Made by a program: the position numbers and the translations under genes. 64,000 bases of DNA, from assembly GCA_016801845.1 (NCBI GenBank), contig CM028928.1:10088827-10152826 (forward strand). The letters are read 5' to 3'. Positions 36,230 to 48,560 of this stretch are shown here, piece after piece. Below the pieces are notes generated by a model. The model had not been told where the DNA came from. It did no database searches and saw nothing but the letters and a program-made list of their open reading frames with translations. Position 1 is the stretch's first letter, and each line of letters opens with the position of its first letter. Source of the stretch: Polydactylus sextarius. Its lineage: Eukaryota > Chordata > Actinopteri > Polynemidae.

Positions 36230-37930
36230 CCTACTGAATATGTTACATATTAACTTTAGTAACTGATATTAACGTCACATTATTATAATTATAAACACAG
36301 GGATAAATGAAAAGGTCCTGAGAGACACAACTGAACCTTTGCACTTTAAAGACATGGAAAATATGGAAATTGGAAAAACCACACATAACGCAATATTATT
36401 TTGTGCAATATTATCAGACATCTTTTTAGAGCCCAATTCATCAAAAACGTGAGCATATAAAATTTTGCTCTGATATGTAAATTTAGATGCTTCCTAATGC
36501 AGGTCTGATACTTTTTGCAACACCAGATCCAAATCAAGCTGTCAGCAAGTGTGCCAGCATGTCCAGGGGGCATCACCACAGATACTGTACAAACAGACAC
36601 CACTACATGCAACGGCTGCCAAAGGCCAGAAAAGGACAAGAGCATGGAGGGCACATGGAGAGAAAATATGGGACAGAACAATGTAAAGATAAGTAGAGGA
36701 AAACAGAAAAGGGAAAAGTGAAATTGGGAATGGATGTACAAAAGAGAGGGAGTAAGAGAAGATGAGAGAGGAGGTGGAGAGGCAAGAGGGCAGCATGCAG
36801 ATTGCCCAGGACCTGACTGGCATATTCTTGGATGGCTAACAGACGGGGAAAGAGAGAAGGGAGAGAGGGGTTGGGGAGCCGGGGAAAGTTAGGGCCCTCA
36901 GGATGTTCTGTCCCATTGCCAGCCCCAGAAGTGTGGCTAGGAGATAGCAGGCCCACGTGCAGTGGTGTACAATACACACACATACAACTGACAGTGAAAA
37001 GGAGATAGAGTATGCATGCATCAGGATAAAAAAGAGGAATTGCAAAAGATAGTGAATATTATTGGTATAAAAAGTGCAACCAGTACTGGATAAAGAAATG
37101 GAAGAGAATGAAAGCCTGACAAAAGCACAGAAATGATGTTCACGTCTCCTGAGAGAAAACTCAGCCATTATTCAGAGTTCAGTGGACCCACTCTACATCT
37201 TTTCACAGAGACCAGTATGAAGCTGCAAGCTGTCTGTATGCTTCAGTCTCTCTCCTTGGCAACGTAGAGTGAAGTAGCTTGAGACCTTGTGCGCAGGTTT
37301 TGGCCAATTATAGGGATTCTCATCAGTGCCGGACAGCCTTTTTGCTTCAGGCTCAGAGCATACAGACCAGCTGAAGGTCCACGTAGGTCAAACTTGAACC
37401 CCTCACATCTCTACACAATGAGCAATACCTGGGAGGTGGAGTAGTCACCACTGGTTTTGCACATCTCATATATAAAAGAGGAAAAATGAAAAAAGTGCTG
37501 GATTTTAATGCAGCTACATAGGACATATGGACACACATGTTGTTTTGGGGGGTCAGCGGTGCCAATGCCAATAAACCAAAACAGGTGAACACTGTAGTAT
37601 TTCTTTAGCTGATGGAACTTAACAAATACTCATACATTCATATTGTAGTAATGTCTTTTCAAAAAACATCTGGCTAATCTCTTCTTGGCATCTCTTGAAA
37701 TTCAAATTCAGCATTAACAACTGCCAGTGTCCTGCCACACATTGCCACAAACAAATGATTGTGCCATGCCAGTCCCATCAGATCAGCTTGTTGTTCCATC
37801 AGTTCTATTTTTTTGTTTGTAGTTTTTTTGTTGTCATTGTACTGATAATAAAAACATGGTCAGGCTTGTGGAATGATTTGATTGTGGTTTGGTTTAAAAT
37901 AAGTACTTCCTTATAGGAGCCTCATCATCG

Positions 37931-38055
37931 TGGTTATATGAACACAATACTAAACACAGTTAAGATGAAGTAAAAAAAGAACAGCTATCGGTTAAGGTTG
38001 AGGTTAGAGTGTAGAGTGCCTCATAAGAACTCTGTTAGGGTCAAAGGTCCCTCAC
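37931..38055 (+). repeat. Dispersed repeat copy 2
   Basis: This is the second copy of the repeat at 35711-35820, collinear over its length apart from an extra stretch of about 20 bases around 38013-38033. Confidence 0.7.
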
Positions 38056-40170
38056 AGAGGTTTTATGAGGCAGGGAAAAATAACATAAATTAATTAACAG
38101 TAAACAATAAATATCAAATGTTCTCAGGATTGGCCTTCATCTTTTTTTTTTCATCAGTCTTCTTGAAAACTAGCTGGAGATCCAATTATAATGTGTAGCA
38201 TAAATATAGATAGATTACTACAGTTAAACTAATCTCAGTTGTGTCTGAGTAAATAATCTCTACAAATAATCTCTCTAAAAACTACAGACAGTAGTGTTAA
38301 GCACATAAAACTTACAGAACTACAACCGCATTACAGTTATTTCAATGCACAGCTAAGAAAAATAAGGGAAAAAAAACATGCCTGAGTACAAGCACCTCAT
38401 GCACATCCCCTGTGGATGACGTCGCTCAGGTTGGTTACAACATCCAATACAGAGTCTATAACAACAGTAGCAACAGCAACCACACCAGTAGTTCAAGTAT
38501 ACACTTTATTCTGCCATAACTACCAGCTTGGAGGGAAATTTGGCTGAGAAACTGGATTAAGCATGACTGAATCTTCTTAAGTGGTTAGAAAATCAAAGCA
38601 CACTGAATGTTTGCCCCATACATATTGGCTTTCGGATGAAAGGCTTGGCCGAGGTTCGTGAACTAGCACAGACACCAGAAAGGTTGTTTTTTTTTTTTTG
38701 TCAAATTATCTGCTTGTATACTACTAGAACTTTGAACAGTGCTGGTCTATGTGTTTGCTCCTGAAACAGAATCCCAAACATGGCCTGGAACTGTGTCTTC
38801 GAGAAGGAACCAAACTTGTGTCCTGTTTGGCGGGGTTGCAGCAACAAAGCCCTGAAAGTGGATTGTGCTGGTGCTGTGGATTAGCAGAAAGCAGCAGCCG
38901 ACAGTGTGTGTGTTTCTGTATGTGTGTGTGAAAAAAGTATTTGTGCACGTCTGTGAGTTGGTGCTGGAGGCTAGCGTGTGGTGAGGAGGGATATTCGCAC
39001 CTCCATGCATGCTGCTGAAAACCTGCTAACCGTTGCATTTACAAGTCTCAGTATGGTGAGGTAAACACATTTTTGGTTTCCCCTAGAAGGCTTTTAAAGG
39101 CAAAGCTGCAAAAACATAGCCAAAATAGCCATGCTACTGAGGAGGGATTCTCTTTTCCTCTGAAACTTTTCAATTGCTAAATGATGCTTGTCATCCAAAT
39201 GCAAACATTCCCTGAATCACATGGACTTAAGCCTGCTGACAAAATGGAAATAGAAACTATCACTGACATAAAAATTTACTCACTGAGATTGTGGCAATCC
39301 TTTAAACACCAATTTAAATGCTCTCAATTTTATTAAAAACCATAATATAAATACTCAGGGGCATTGAAAAATGAATATTAGACTGAGATTTCTATCCCAC
39401 AATGCATTTGGGGTTGTTAGTTGAAGAGGAGGAAAGGCACACAGAGGAAGCTTTAAATCTGTCTCCAAAAGAAAGACATTAGACCTGTGCAAGATGTTCA
39501 TTTAGGAAACCTGGTGTGAAGGTAAGTACGTCGGTGGCCCATTAATTACAATAATCACATCGTAGGTGTTAGAATAATTCATTAACTCAGATTTAGTTAA
39601 GGCTTCATTTAATAAGTCCTTGTTGGTCAGGAGAATAAGAGACAGGAGATTGGGAGGTGGGAGGGAGACAGAGATAGAAAGAAAGAAAGGGGGAGGCAGA
39701 AGAGAGATACAGGGTGCCTATTAAACCACAAGGCCTGGATTGTCAATTTGTGTTTGAGCGTTCCACTGGGAGAACTGTTCCATTCTTTTTAAGAGATATA
39801 TCATTTTATAAAAGACCAAAGGGAGGGAAAAGGAGACAAAAACTGGGGGATGGAAGGGTGGCAGTGATACAAGGGAGGGATGGATGGAGGGAGTTATGGA
39901 GGAGGGGCGGTTGGTTAGGGAATCAGTTTTGCCTACTATATTTAACTGACCCATAAATCTGTTTTTAAATTCCCCTCCATTTAAAAACGCCCAGGCGAAC
40001 AGCAGAAGGCAAGGGAAGGGAAAAAGGGAGGGTTTTTCTTTTTCGCGCCAGCTGTTAAGTACCACAATCCATGCATAGCCGGCGCTACATTTATCCTAAC
40101 AATGTAATTGGTCCAGCTCCCTTGGCTGGTGGCTCAGTTACTGGCCCTCCCTCAGGCCCTCCAATATGTC

Positions 40171-40176
<6 letters not shown>

Positions 40177-40208
<32 letters not shown>
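40177..40208. repeat. (GT)16 microsatellite
   Basis: Perfect GT array. Confidence 0.95.
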
Positions 40209-40209
<1 letters not shown>

Positions 40210-40361
40210 TCGTGCACAACCCAGGCCCTCCCCTCAGCCCTCAAACGAAGAGAAATCCCTGCCTTCCATTGAGACTCACTGGGGGGCACAACGGCTAAGC
40301 TAACGTGGCTAATGCTAACATAAACTATACACACCTGCCAACAACCTGACTGGAGGGCTAT

Positions 40362-40362
<1 letters not shown>

Positions 40363-40412
<50 letters not shown>

Positions 40413-40433
40413 CGAGAGAGAGAAAGAGAGAGT
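40363..40433. repeat. (GT)18 joined to a (GA)n tract
   Basis: GT to 40398 switches to GA with single CG and AA interruptions. Confidence 0.95.
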
Positions 40434-40521
40434 ACTAGGAAGCTGTGAGTGGGGTTGCGGAATGCACCGTAGGCAACAGATGAAAAGCAAAGGAGGCGGA
40501 CTCACACAAACATGAATGTAG

Positions 40522-40523
<2 letters not shown>

Positions 40524-40581
<58 letters not shown>
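40524..40581. repeat. (CA)29 microsatellite
   Basis: Perfect CA array, complementary to the GT arrays 125 and 320 bases upstream. Confidence 0.95.
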
Positions 40582-40582
<1 letters not shown>

Positions 40583-40810
40583 TACAGAAACAACCCAATA
40601 CTCCCCCCAAATTCCCTCAGTCCTCTCCTCCATTCTTTTTTGTCTTTCTGTCTGACACACACGTACAGTACACACACACTCAGACAACCACTGGCATACA
40701 AACTCTCTGCATTGAGCCGCGATGCAATTATGATGAAGAAGACAAAAGCCTCACAGATAGAAGCAACATAAGGGTCGGCTCACTGTTTCACCTGGAGCTA
40801 AATATCTAAA

Positions 40811-40950
40811 GCAGAAGGGAGATAGAGAGTAGAAGGAGGCAGGAATGGGAGAAGAGGGAAGAAAGGGGTTGGAAAAGAGAGAGGTGAATAGGGGATAGGA
40901 AGGGGTAGGAGGACAAGAGGGGAGGAGTAAAAGAGGAGGGGAAAGCAGGT
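40811..40950 (+). repeat. Polypurine tract of about 140 bp
   Basis: The plus strand is almost entirely A and G, with scattered single T or C, mixing GGAGG, GAAGAG and AGGGG. The antisense 158-codon open frame here is an artefact of this composition. Confidence 0.8.
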
Positions 40951-41187
40951 GGTTGATTTTTGTTAAACATTTTTGTATCATGATTTTCAATCTGGGTCTT
41001 TTTATTTCATTTTTAACTTGATGACATAGGAGGAGGAATATGTGACAGGCTTCATTCAAGGATGAATTGGGGAGGTTACAAATTAAATCATGACAAGGAA
41101 TGACAATTGATAAAAATGGACACTGTGATAGACAAGTTAAGTGATCAAGCACAATAATTAAACACATCCAAATTTTGGGGTGATTCA

Positions 41188-41360
41188 TCCATCCCGTTTC
41201 TATTCTGCTTATCCTTGTCAGGGTCATGGTGGGCTGGAGCCAATACCAGCTGACTGTGTCTCACTGAAGTACATAGATAAACAAACAGTTATACTTATTT
41301 TCACACCTATAGCAAATTCAGTCACCGATTGACCATGGGAGAAAGCCAGAGTTCCCTGAG
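41188..41360 (+). repeat. Teleost interspersed repeat, 5' half of the same family
   Basis: It begins 'attcatccatcccgtttc', then 'gcttatccttgtcagggtca', 'gggctggagccaataccagc', 'tcacacctatagcaaattca' and 'gtcaccgattgacc', ending 'ccctgagaaaac'. This is the first half of the family whose 3' half lies at 36.0-36.2 kb. The two overlap only around the 'tcacaccta' motif. Confidence 0.7.
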
Positions 41361-41984
41361 AAAACTGATTGAATATGACTTTGCATGTTCTGCTGTTTAA
41401 TCGTCAAACACTGTTTCTGTCTTCTGAGATCAAACACTTCGCCTTTTGCAAGAACACACATGTAATATTGTTGATCAATGCAGTTGCAATCAAACATCAC
41501 AAATTCTCTTTCAACTACACCTTTTGGGTAATCACTAGTCAAAAGTTCAGTGAGAAACCTTAAAAGCTACAAAGGTAACTAGTAAAGTACATGAAAACAC
41601 GTAAATTCAAAACAAAACAGGGTTTAAGAAATTTGTTGGCTTCACTGCAGCAGTGGAAGTGAATAAATTCTTGAGAGTTAATGCAAACAATTGCCACAGG
41701 TGCCCACACTTTTGCCTGTTCCTTACAAAACTCCTGCCGGTACAAAGCCAGTGTCACTGCACCCTCTGATGCATTATAAGGACAATGCTGTGCTACAGGA
41801 AATAGTACTATGCATTGCTATAATGATAAGCAACAAAAGTAGTTGTGCTGGTTGGTCAGAGGTTCATCCTGTATAAGATGCATGAGACAATGACTCAGAA
41901 TATTAGAGGAAAACAATTAGGTAGCTCCAAACAATGGAAGAGGTGAAAGGAACCAGTGGTGGGTCTATGCATACAGACAATAAT

Positions 41985-41994
41985 AATACCTGCT
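41985..41994. repeat. Target-site duplication, left copy
   Basis: AATACCTGCT here is identical to 42184-42193 on the other side of the SINE. Confidence 0.8.
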
Positions 41995-42017
41995 ATTTTT
42001 CGAATTTTTCTGGGGGG

Positions 42018-42183
42018 GCATTTTTTCCTTTAACCAGAAACAGTGTAGAGAGACAGGAAACAGGGAGGAGAGTGGGGGAAGGACACGCAGGAATGGTCAA
42101 CCCAGTCAGGATTCAAACCGGCAAACATCTGCATGGCATATACGCCAATATGGTGTGCCTTAGCCACTCGGCCATCCAGGCGC
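42018..42183 (-). mobile_element. tRNA-derived SINE, tRNA-Leu-like head, minus orientation
   Basis: Read on the minus strand the element begins at 42183 with GCGCCTGGATGGCCGAGTGG, a tRNA-Leu-like head carrying an RNA polymerase III A box (TGGCCGAGTGG, 42164-42174). A B box follows, GGTTTGAATCC (42109-42119), one base off consensus. The tRNA-unrelated part runs through a pyrimidine-rich stretch (CCTGTCTCTCTACACTG) and ends in a short A-rich tail at 41995-42017. It is bounded by a perfect 10-bp direct repeat, AATACCTGCT, at 41985-41994 and 42184-42193, the target-site duplication expected from LINE-driven insertion. This is the best preserved mobile element in the window. The intact duplication suggests a fairly recent insertion; it is not a functional tRNA gene. 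Confidence 0.85.
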
Positions 42184-42193
42184 AATACCTGCT
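42184..42193. repeat. Target-site duplication, right copy
   Basis: AATACCTGCT, the exact partner of 41985-41994, adjoins the tRNA-like head of the SINE. Confidence 0.8.
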
Positions 42194-43935
42194 GGTTTAA
42201 AAAGTCCATCACGGTAGCTGATGAGCCATCTTGAACATCTACTACACCTTGATGAAGACAACAAAAATTATTGGACTAGTTTTGTTCAAACATTTAAAGA
42301 CTGCATTGGTTTAAAATGTATACTTAACTTCAGCGACACGCATAGAGTAGGAGCTTCCACTTCTGCCAATTTCTCAAACAGAGTATTTTGGTTATGTCGG
42401 TTGGTTCTGTTGGTTGTGACTACAAACATGATTTTACATGCTTAAAATCTTTTTGACCAAACTTTGATGGACTACAAAGATTACAGAGTTCTGTGGTAAT
42501 GTTTCTGCGTGCACATGTGTTTTGGGATTCTTAGAAAGGACGAGTGCTGGAAACCATGATTCATACAGGCTGTGCTCCTCAACAGTTACAAGACTAACTG
42601 CACAGCCTGTGCATCATACAGATTTAGGAAGTACAGGAGTAAAATGCAATATGTATTTTCCATTCAAATTATTACTTCTGAAAGGCTTACTGTCTGATAA
42701 AATGCACATGCTTTGTTTACCTGCTATTATAGATAAGAGAGACTATGAATGACACTGAGCTTTGAGAAACTGAAGGGGTATTTACATTTGACAAATCTAG
42801 GAGATAAAAAAAAATTGATTTAAAAGATAGCATACAAATAACCCTTTGTTTGATTCTGCATCGATGTTATGTGCCAAAAAGTAGTTAAATTTGATTAATT
42901 ATTAAAAAATCATCAGCATCAGCAACTGATGTAATCAGTACGGACTTTCCCTTTGGAGTGAAGAGCAAAATATAGCAACACTTGTCACTTGTACCAACAT
43001 TGCCACAAAATAATACAGACAGCACTCCTACTATGGCCATTATAACTTTACAATAATAAACAGTACTTCAGCTGTTATATTATTACGATCACCAAAGGCA
43101 GAACAACTGTCTAATAAATTATTATGCAATCATAAAGCTGCAATATCAAGAGGCAAGATGACAAAGTCAAGTTTAAACAGATTCCCAGAGAAGATGACGA
43201 TCATTTGGCAAGAGTTCAGAAGTTTAATAAGTTTGCTTTGGTTCTCCTATTGTATAAGTATTGTTCTTCAGTAGTTTGACTTGTGCACTTTAGTTCAATG
43301 TTTTTTCAATTCACTTGTAAGCCAGTATATTAGATGAAATAGATTTAAAATGTAAAGGTTAAAAGTTTATAGCTCAGAAAACAGATGCCTGCTATGTGTT
43401 TTACAGAGTCAGTACAGATGTCAATTATGTTGTTACGGGAACACCTTACAAAAAAAAGTGTAAGGTCAGGGTTGTCAGTCACGCTCAGTCATCAGTCCCC
43501 TGATGAACAGAGTTGCCAAGTGCCACTGTTTGCCGTCAACATATTGTCAACCACATCATGATGCTCTGAGCAGAACACGATTGGCTGATGTGTTGGAGTA
43601 AAATTCCTTTTCTCTTAGGCTACATCACAGTAATGGCTCAAAACACAGCTGGATTCAAGCTTCTCTGGTTTACAATCAATAAAGTTTCCCATCTGCAAAC
43701 AATGCCTAACTATATTTTGTTGCCCTCCTCCATTTGGTTAACCTCAAGCCTTTATGGTTACCTAGGGGTGGCTCGGGGTGATGGCATTTAATTTAAGACT
43801 AGAGCCAAAGTCAAATTCTGACTGATCTGTAACATCTGGCAAATTTTATGATGAGGGGGAGAAAGGAGAGGGAGAAAATGATGCCAGGTTGGCAGGTGAA
43901 GGAATGAGGAGCAGTCAGTATGACATTTATATAAC

Positions 43936-43957
43936 CACACACACACACACACACACT
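43936..43957. repeat. (CA)11 microsatellite
   Basis: Perfect short CA array. Confidence 0.9.
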
Positions 43958-44289
43958 TAATGACTACATTAATACACTTTCCAGGGTGTGGTGGCAGCCC
44001 AGCAAGTTAAACCAACACACTTTCAAGCCCTTCTCTCCATTAACACATATAAGTAGACAGACAAGCACTCTCTTCCCTGGGCACAGTCTCTCTGTGCCAC
44101 ATGCACAAATGCAGATTTGTGTGTGATGTGTCTTATATTGACATCATGGCCTGAGTCGTTTTTCAGTCATCACCCAGACTGCCACTCCCAAGGCGCCATG
44201 AGCCCCAGACCTCAGAGCTGTCAGCAACTCAAACACTCTAATAAATAAGGTAGACGGCTTAGGTGTGAGTGTGTATGAGTGAGTGAAAA

Positions 44290-44311
44290 TGTGTGTGTGT
44301 GTGTGTGTGTT
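44290..44311. repeat. (GT)10 microsatellite
   Basis: Perfect short GT array. Confidence 0.9.
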
Positions 44312-45722
44312 TGTGTATTAATGAGAGTAAAACAACAGCACTGGTCTATTCAGTTAAAATTCAGAGCCCATTCAATAAGATACAAAGCCCACAGATGAGT
44401 GCACAACAGTAATTACTACCAAAACCCAACACATAATAAATAATGGATTGTAATACTAGGACGGTCTCTCCTGGGAAGCTGGACATGATACTGTTTTAAA
44501 TGCCAGGGAAGACTAGAGCAATATTACTAAACCTGTAAGCCATGTGAAGTTGCACATGTGCTAATGTGTACTCATATTTTAAAGTCATGTCCTGGCTAAA
44601 ATTGTATCGACCAATCAGCTTGCTTGGTTTTCACTGTTGATATTGATACATGTGTGTTAAAGAACTCAGATCTATGGACCATAATACAATTTTTGGCAAT
44701 TTGATATTGTTGTGGCAATGTAGATTTGCATGTCATAAATTCTAAAATTCTTTGTGCATATCTCACTCTTATACCTGCTTTTTCCATGGAGTTTGTACCA
44801 TGAAATAAAAAGCAAATGTCTAGCTTCCTATTATTTATTTAACATTATGCCAGTGTGTTAGCTTATATCACATACTGTTTTGTGTATAAAGCAACAAAGC
44901 ATTTTGCCTGTCAAATGCACAATGAAACAATGTTTTGAGATATATGATAATGAATGTGTATGCGCAGGCAGATCTTAACTACTGGATGTATAAATTTGTA
45001 CTTGTTATTTTGGTAAAATGCAGATATTTACATTTCCACCAACCCACCCACACACACATATGTATCTTCAGCAGAAACTTTTTGTCCTACCAACACATAA
45101 AAGTAATCTTATAATTACAGAGAAATGAATCTGTTATGACACAACAAACATATGGAAAACACATCAACACAGAGTTTACTCCATGTTCTAAAGCTACACC
45201 ACGTAGCAATCACACGTGTGGTGTGCACCAGGGCAAGAGGAACAGCAATAAATTGGATTTCTCAATGATGATGTTGTGATGAAAGATTGTGTGTTTTTCT
45301 CATCTACCACCAGTGCTGTTAGAGCACGGTGTGATTAAATAAAACCTTGCCCAAGTTTCAATAAACACATTATAACAATTGCATTTCCTTGACAAAGATT
45401 TAGGGACTGGTGTGATGCGATTGGATTACTGGGGAACATTGAGCTTTTTTAATGCTGTTTTTGCTCTGCCTTAAGTTGAACATACACCTCCACTTGAGCA
45501 AGTTTAAAGGATTTCTCTCCTCTCAACATGTGGTTAAGGACGCTTTGATTAAGATGATGGAGGGAGGGCTGCTCATCTCTCTCTCCTCCCAGTTTTTATG
45601 TAATGGGGAAAATAGATGGCTAAGTTGGTTCCTTTCACAGAAACTGGAGATGTTGAAACATCTTCATCCACTATCAATGGCCAGCACTGCTGTGCACGTA
45701 ACAGTTGTGTAATGTGTATTCA

Positions 45723-45773
45723 AAGAAAAAAATAAAAAAAACAAAACAAACAAATAAACAAACAAAAAAAAAC
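45723..45773. repeat. A-rich (CAAA)n tract
   Basis: A runs with CAAA and TAAA units. Confidence 0.85.
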
Positions 45774-46405
45774 AATTCCATCACCTTTATTAATTTGCCT
45801 CTAATGTATGATGGGTTGATGAAATATACAATAAGTATCCACTGTTTTCAGAACCATGAACAACATTAATAATTTGCTGTATGCAATATAGATTAGCAGG
45901 ATACATTTAATGTTTTTTCAGCATAAATAGAAACAATGGTGACTTATTTCTGTGGAATTCATCATAGAAAGTCTGCAATATAACTGATTAAGACAATTCG
46001 CATATACTCTATAGTACTAGCCATGAATTATTTATGTGAATAATACATAGCAGAATTACCGTCACAGAAAGAGCAGGAGTCTGATACACCAATGACTAAG
46101 AGTTGAAAGTGACACAGAAATACAGAGTGCATAAAAAAGAGAGCGAGTACAATCAAAGGTGGAGCCAAATTCTTCAAAGTTTGTGTGCGTGTGTGTGTAC
46201 ATGTACCTGCGTGGGAAGATTGCACACATGTTCATCTTGATTTAAGGTCAACTGTCAGTCTTTTCATTGATTTAACCCACAGTGTCATGAGACACACATA
46301 AACATACACAGGTATGGCTCAGCGCTACCCATCTGTGATTCTGGCAGGTGGAAACAAGCCGGTTAACAACACCACACCTTCTTTTTTCCCTCCTCTTTAT
46401 CTTAA

Positions 46406-46461
46406 CCCCCATGCCCCCACCCCCACCACCCACCCCACCCACACTCACACACACACACAGA
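46406..46461 (-). other. C-rich tract (G-quadruplex-like on minus strand) plus (CA)n
   Basis: Seven C-runs occur between 46406 and 46440, including three of five C separated by A or ATG. A short CA array to 46461 follows. Confidence 0.5.
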
Positions 46462-47948
46462 TCACAGATTACACACTGATACAGCAGGCTCACTGGAACA
46501 TATTAAAACCAAACAGAAAGAATCAGTTTAATCATTTTATTTTTAATGTATTAGTATTTTTTCTTTCTTTCTTTCTTCCTTTTTTTCTTTGTTTTTAATT
46601 TCTGTGAATTGATTTAGCCATATGTTTGTCAGGCTCATCAGACAAAAGTGTAAAAGTTTCATGTTGGAGAAAGTTACAGTGCTTGTGAAGACTCAAGCTA
46701 GTCTGAAAAAAGTAACCATGGATTTTGTTATGCCTGCACATTATGTGGTAGTTTTGTGTAAAAATATAAACCAATAAAGTGTTTTTCCTGCTCTGTGTGT
46801 GATGATAAGAGGATCCAAAGTATGCAAACTAAAGCCAAGCAGAGCCACTGAGGACATCTTCCCTCTCTATGTAACTGTTGACAGATGCTCACTTCACCAC
46901 CTGAGGAAGAGTTGCTCTTTTGTTTTTCATCAAACGTGTGGATTTGACCACAATTTCATCTTTACTGATGAGCACTGGCTGAAAACTGACTGGAGCTGCT
47001 GACATCCACATCCAAACAATTAACCTCTTTCAAATAATGTGTCCAGTGTCATCACAGAACAAATAATAAATTTTAATGCTAAAATCTATAAGCCATAATT
47101 CATTATTTATACTAGAGGAGAATAACTTTTATTTTTTTTTACGGTAGCCAATACTGTACAGTTTCAAATGTTGACATTTGTATAATTGCTATTATGTTAA
47201 GTAGCATTTTGATGGTGTGAACCCACTGCGGCCAAGAACAACTAAAACTTTAAATTGAAAGGAAGAGGCCTGTTGTCACACTGGCTAGATTTTCCCCAAA
47301 GTGCCATGGACCTTGGACTAGGGATTCTGTCCTTGATGGAGGAGATGGCGAGCCACCATTGGACCTCATCATCCCTCATGCCTGAGGAGAAAAACACCCT
47401 TTTCCTTCACTCTCGTCTTTAGATGACACCAGTGTGGCAGGACTACAGTATAGGCCGTACATGTCCTTTGCTCTATTATCATCATGTACAACCCCAAACT
47501 CAATCTGACCCAGAAAAGGACGGTTTCCAGAGTTAGTAATATCTAAACAACTGAAAGAGACTGGATTCATTTAAACCAAAAACTTCATGTGAAGCTGAAC
47601 ACACTACCTTAAAGGAAAACTTGAGGTAACTCACGACACTTTTACAACAAAAGTGCTCACCATTTCATCAAAACTATTTATTTCACAGTAGTCGGCCTGA
47701 CTCCCACCTCTCTGTGCAGTGGATGGTACTGAGCTAAAGCTCTATAAAACTAAGGGGAAAGTTTACTTAAGCTCTTGTGGGTTATATTAAACAAAAAAAA
47801 AAAAGTTCATCTATTTACTATAGTTTGAAAATTTAAATTTAGTTCCTCTTTGTGGTTGAGACGGTGGAACCCGAATTTAACAGGAATTGCACTTTGTGTT
47901 AATGATTAAGTTCAGACCAGCTAGCTTGGTAATGTTATGCTTCAGCGT

Positions 47949-47997
47949 AACTATCACTATCACTATCACTATTACTAACACTATCACTAACACTATC
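47949..47997. repeat. Imperfect hexanucleotide (CACTAT)n array
   Basis: About eight units of CACTAT with TTACTAA and CACTAA variants. Confidence 0.85.
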
Positions 47998-48070
47998 TAA
48001 ATTAATACTATAATTTACTGCCAAAGCCTGTGCAATTAGAATGGTCAGATAGTAAGGTCTGGTTATATAT

Positions 48071-48126
48071 TTAAAAAAAAAACAAAAACAAAAACAAAAA
48101 CAAACAAACAAACAAAAAAAAAAAAA
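48071..48126. repeat. A-rich (CAAAAA)n tract
   Basis: A10, four CAAAAA-type units, CAAA units, then A14. Confidence 0.85.
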
Positions 48127-48303
48127 ACAGAGCAATCTTTGTGCCTTCTTATCATGATGTGAGATAGGACTTAACAGTAATCCTAAACTACTGTATCATC
48201 ATTCACCAAACTGATGACTTTCAACATGGCAGTCTAGCACACTTGGACCTTACTGAAATATTTACTCATACAATCAAAAGGGGAAGAAGAATTTAGTGTA
48301 CAC

Positions 48304-48353
48304 AAAAAAAAAAAAAAAAAAAACGGTGAAACATAAAAAAAACGGTGAAACAT
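48304..48353. repeat. A20 run with 19-bp tandem duplication
   Basis: The unit AAAAAAAACGGTGAAACAT occurs twice back to back at 48316-48334 and 48335-48353, directly after the A run. Confidence 0.9.
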
Positions 48354-48544
48354 ATTGGGCAGATAGCCAAATATGACAATAGAGTTAAGTACCAGAGTAG
48401 AAGACAAAAAAATCAATCCCACCCCTATGGAATTAACTGGGAATTCAGTACCAATTCCGATATATATACCAAGCAAACTGACAGGAGCATATTTGATAAT
48501 GTCAATAAAACTGTAACTTTTAAGTCTGAAGCTTAGTTGGTGTG

Positions 48545-48560
48545 AAAAAAAAAAAAAAAA
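48545..48560. repeat. A16 homopolymer
   Basis: Pure A run. Confidence 0.9.

Larger units (their letters stand above)
36230..41187. other. No gene recognised; purine-rich and SSR-rich
   Basis: Purine-rich stretches at 36.6-36.9, 39.6-39.9 and 40.8-40.95 kb, repeat copy 2 at 37.9 kb, and a cluster of GT/GA/CA arrays at 40.17-40.58 kb. Long frames here follow base composition. Confidence 0.5.
42194..48303. other. No gene recognised over 6 kb
   Basis: AT-rich unique sequence with short CA/GT arrays, A-rich tracts, a C-rich tract and the CACTAT array. Confidence 0.5.

Noticed and set aside
39440..39526. GTAAGT donor at 39521
   Set aside because: All frames back to possible acceptors contain stops, apart from an implausible 16-base exon.
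40751..41227. 158-codon minus-strand open frame
   Set aside because: It is the antisense of a polypurine tract and of part of the interspersed repeat; its Leu/Ser/Pro-rich residues follow base composition.
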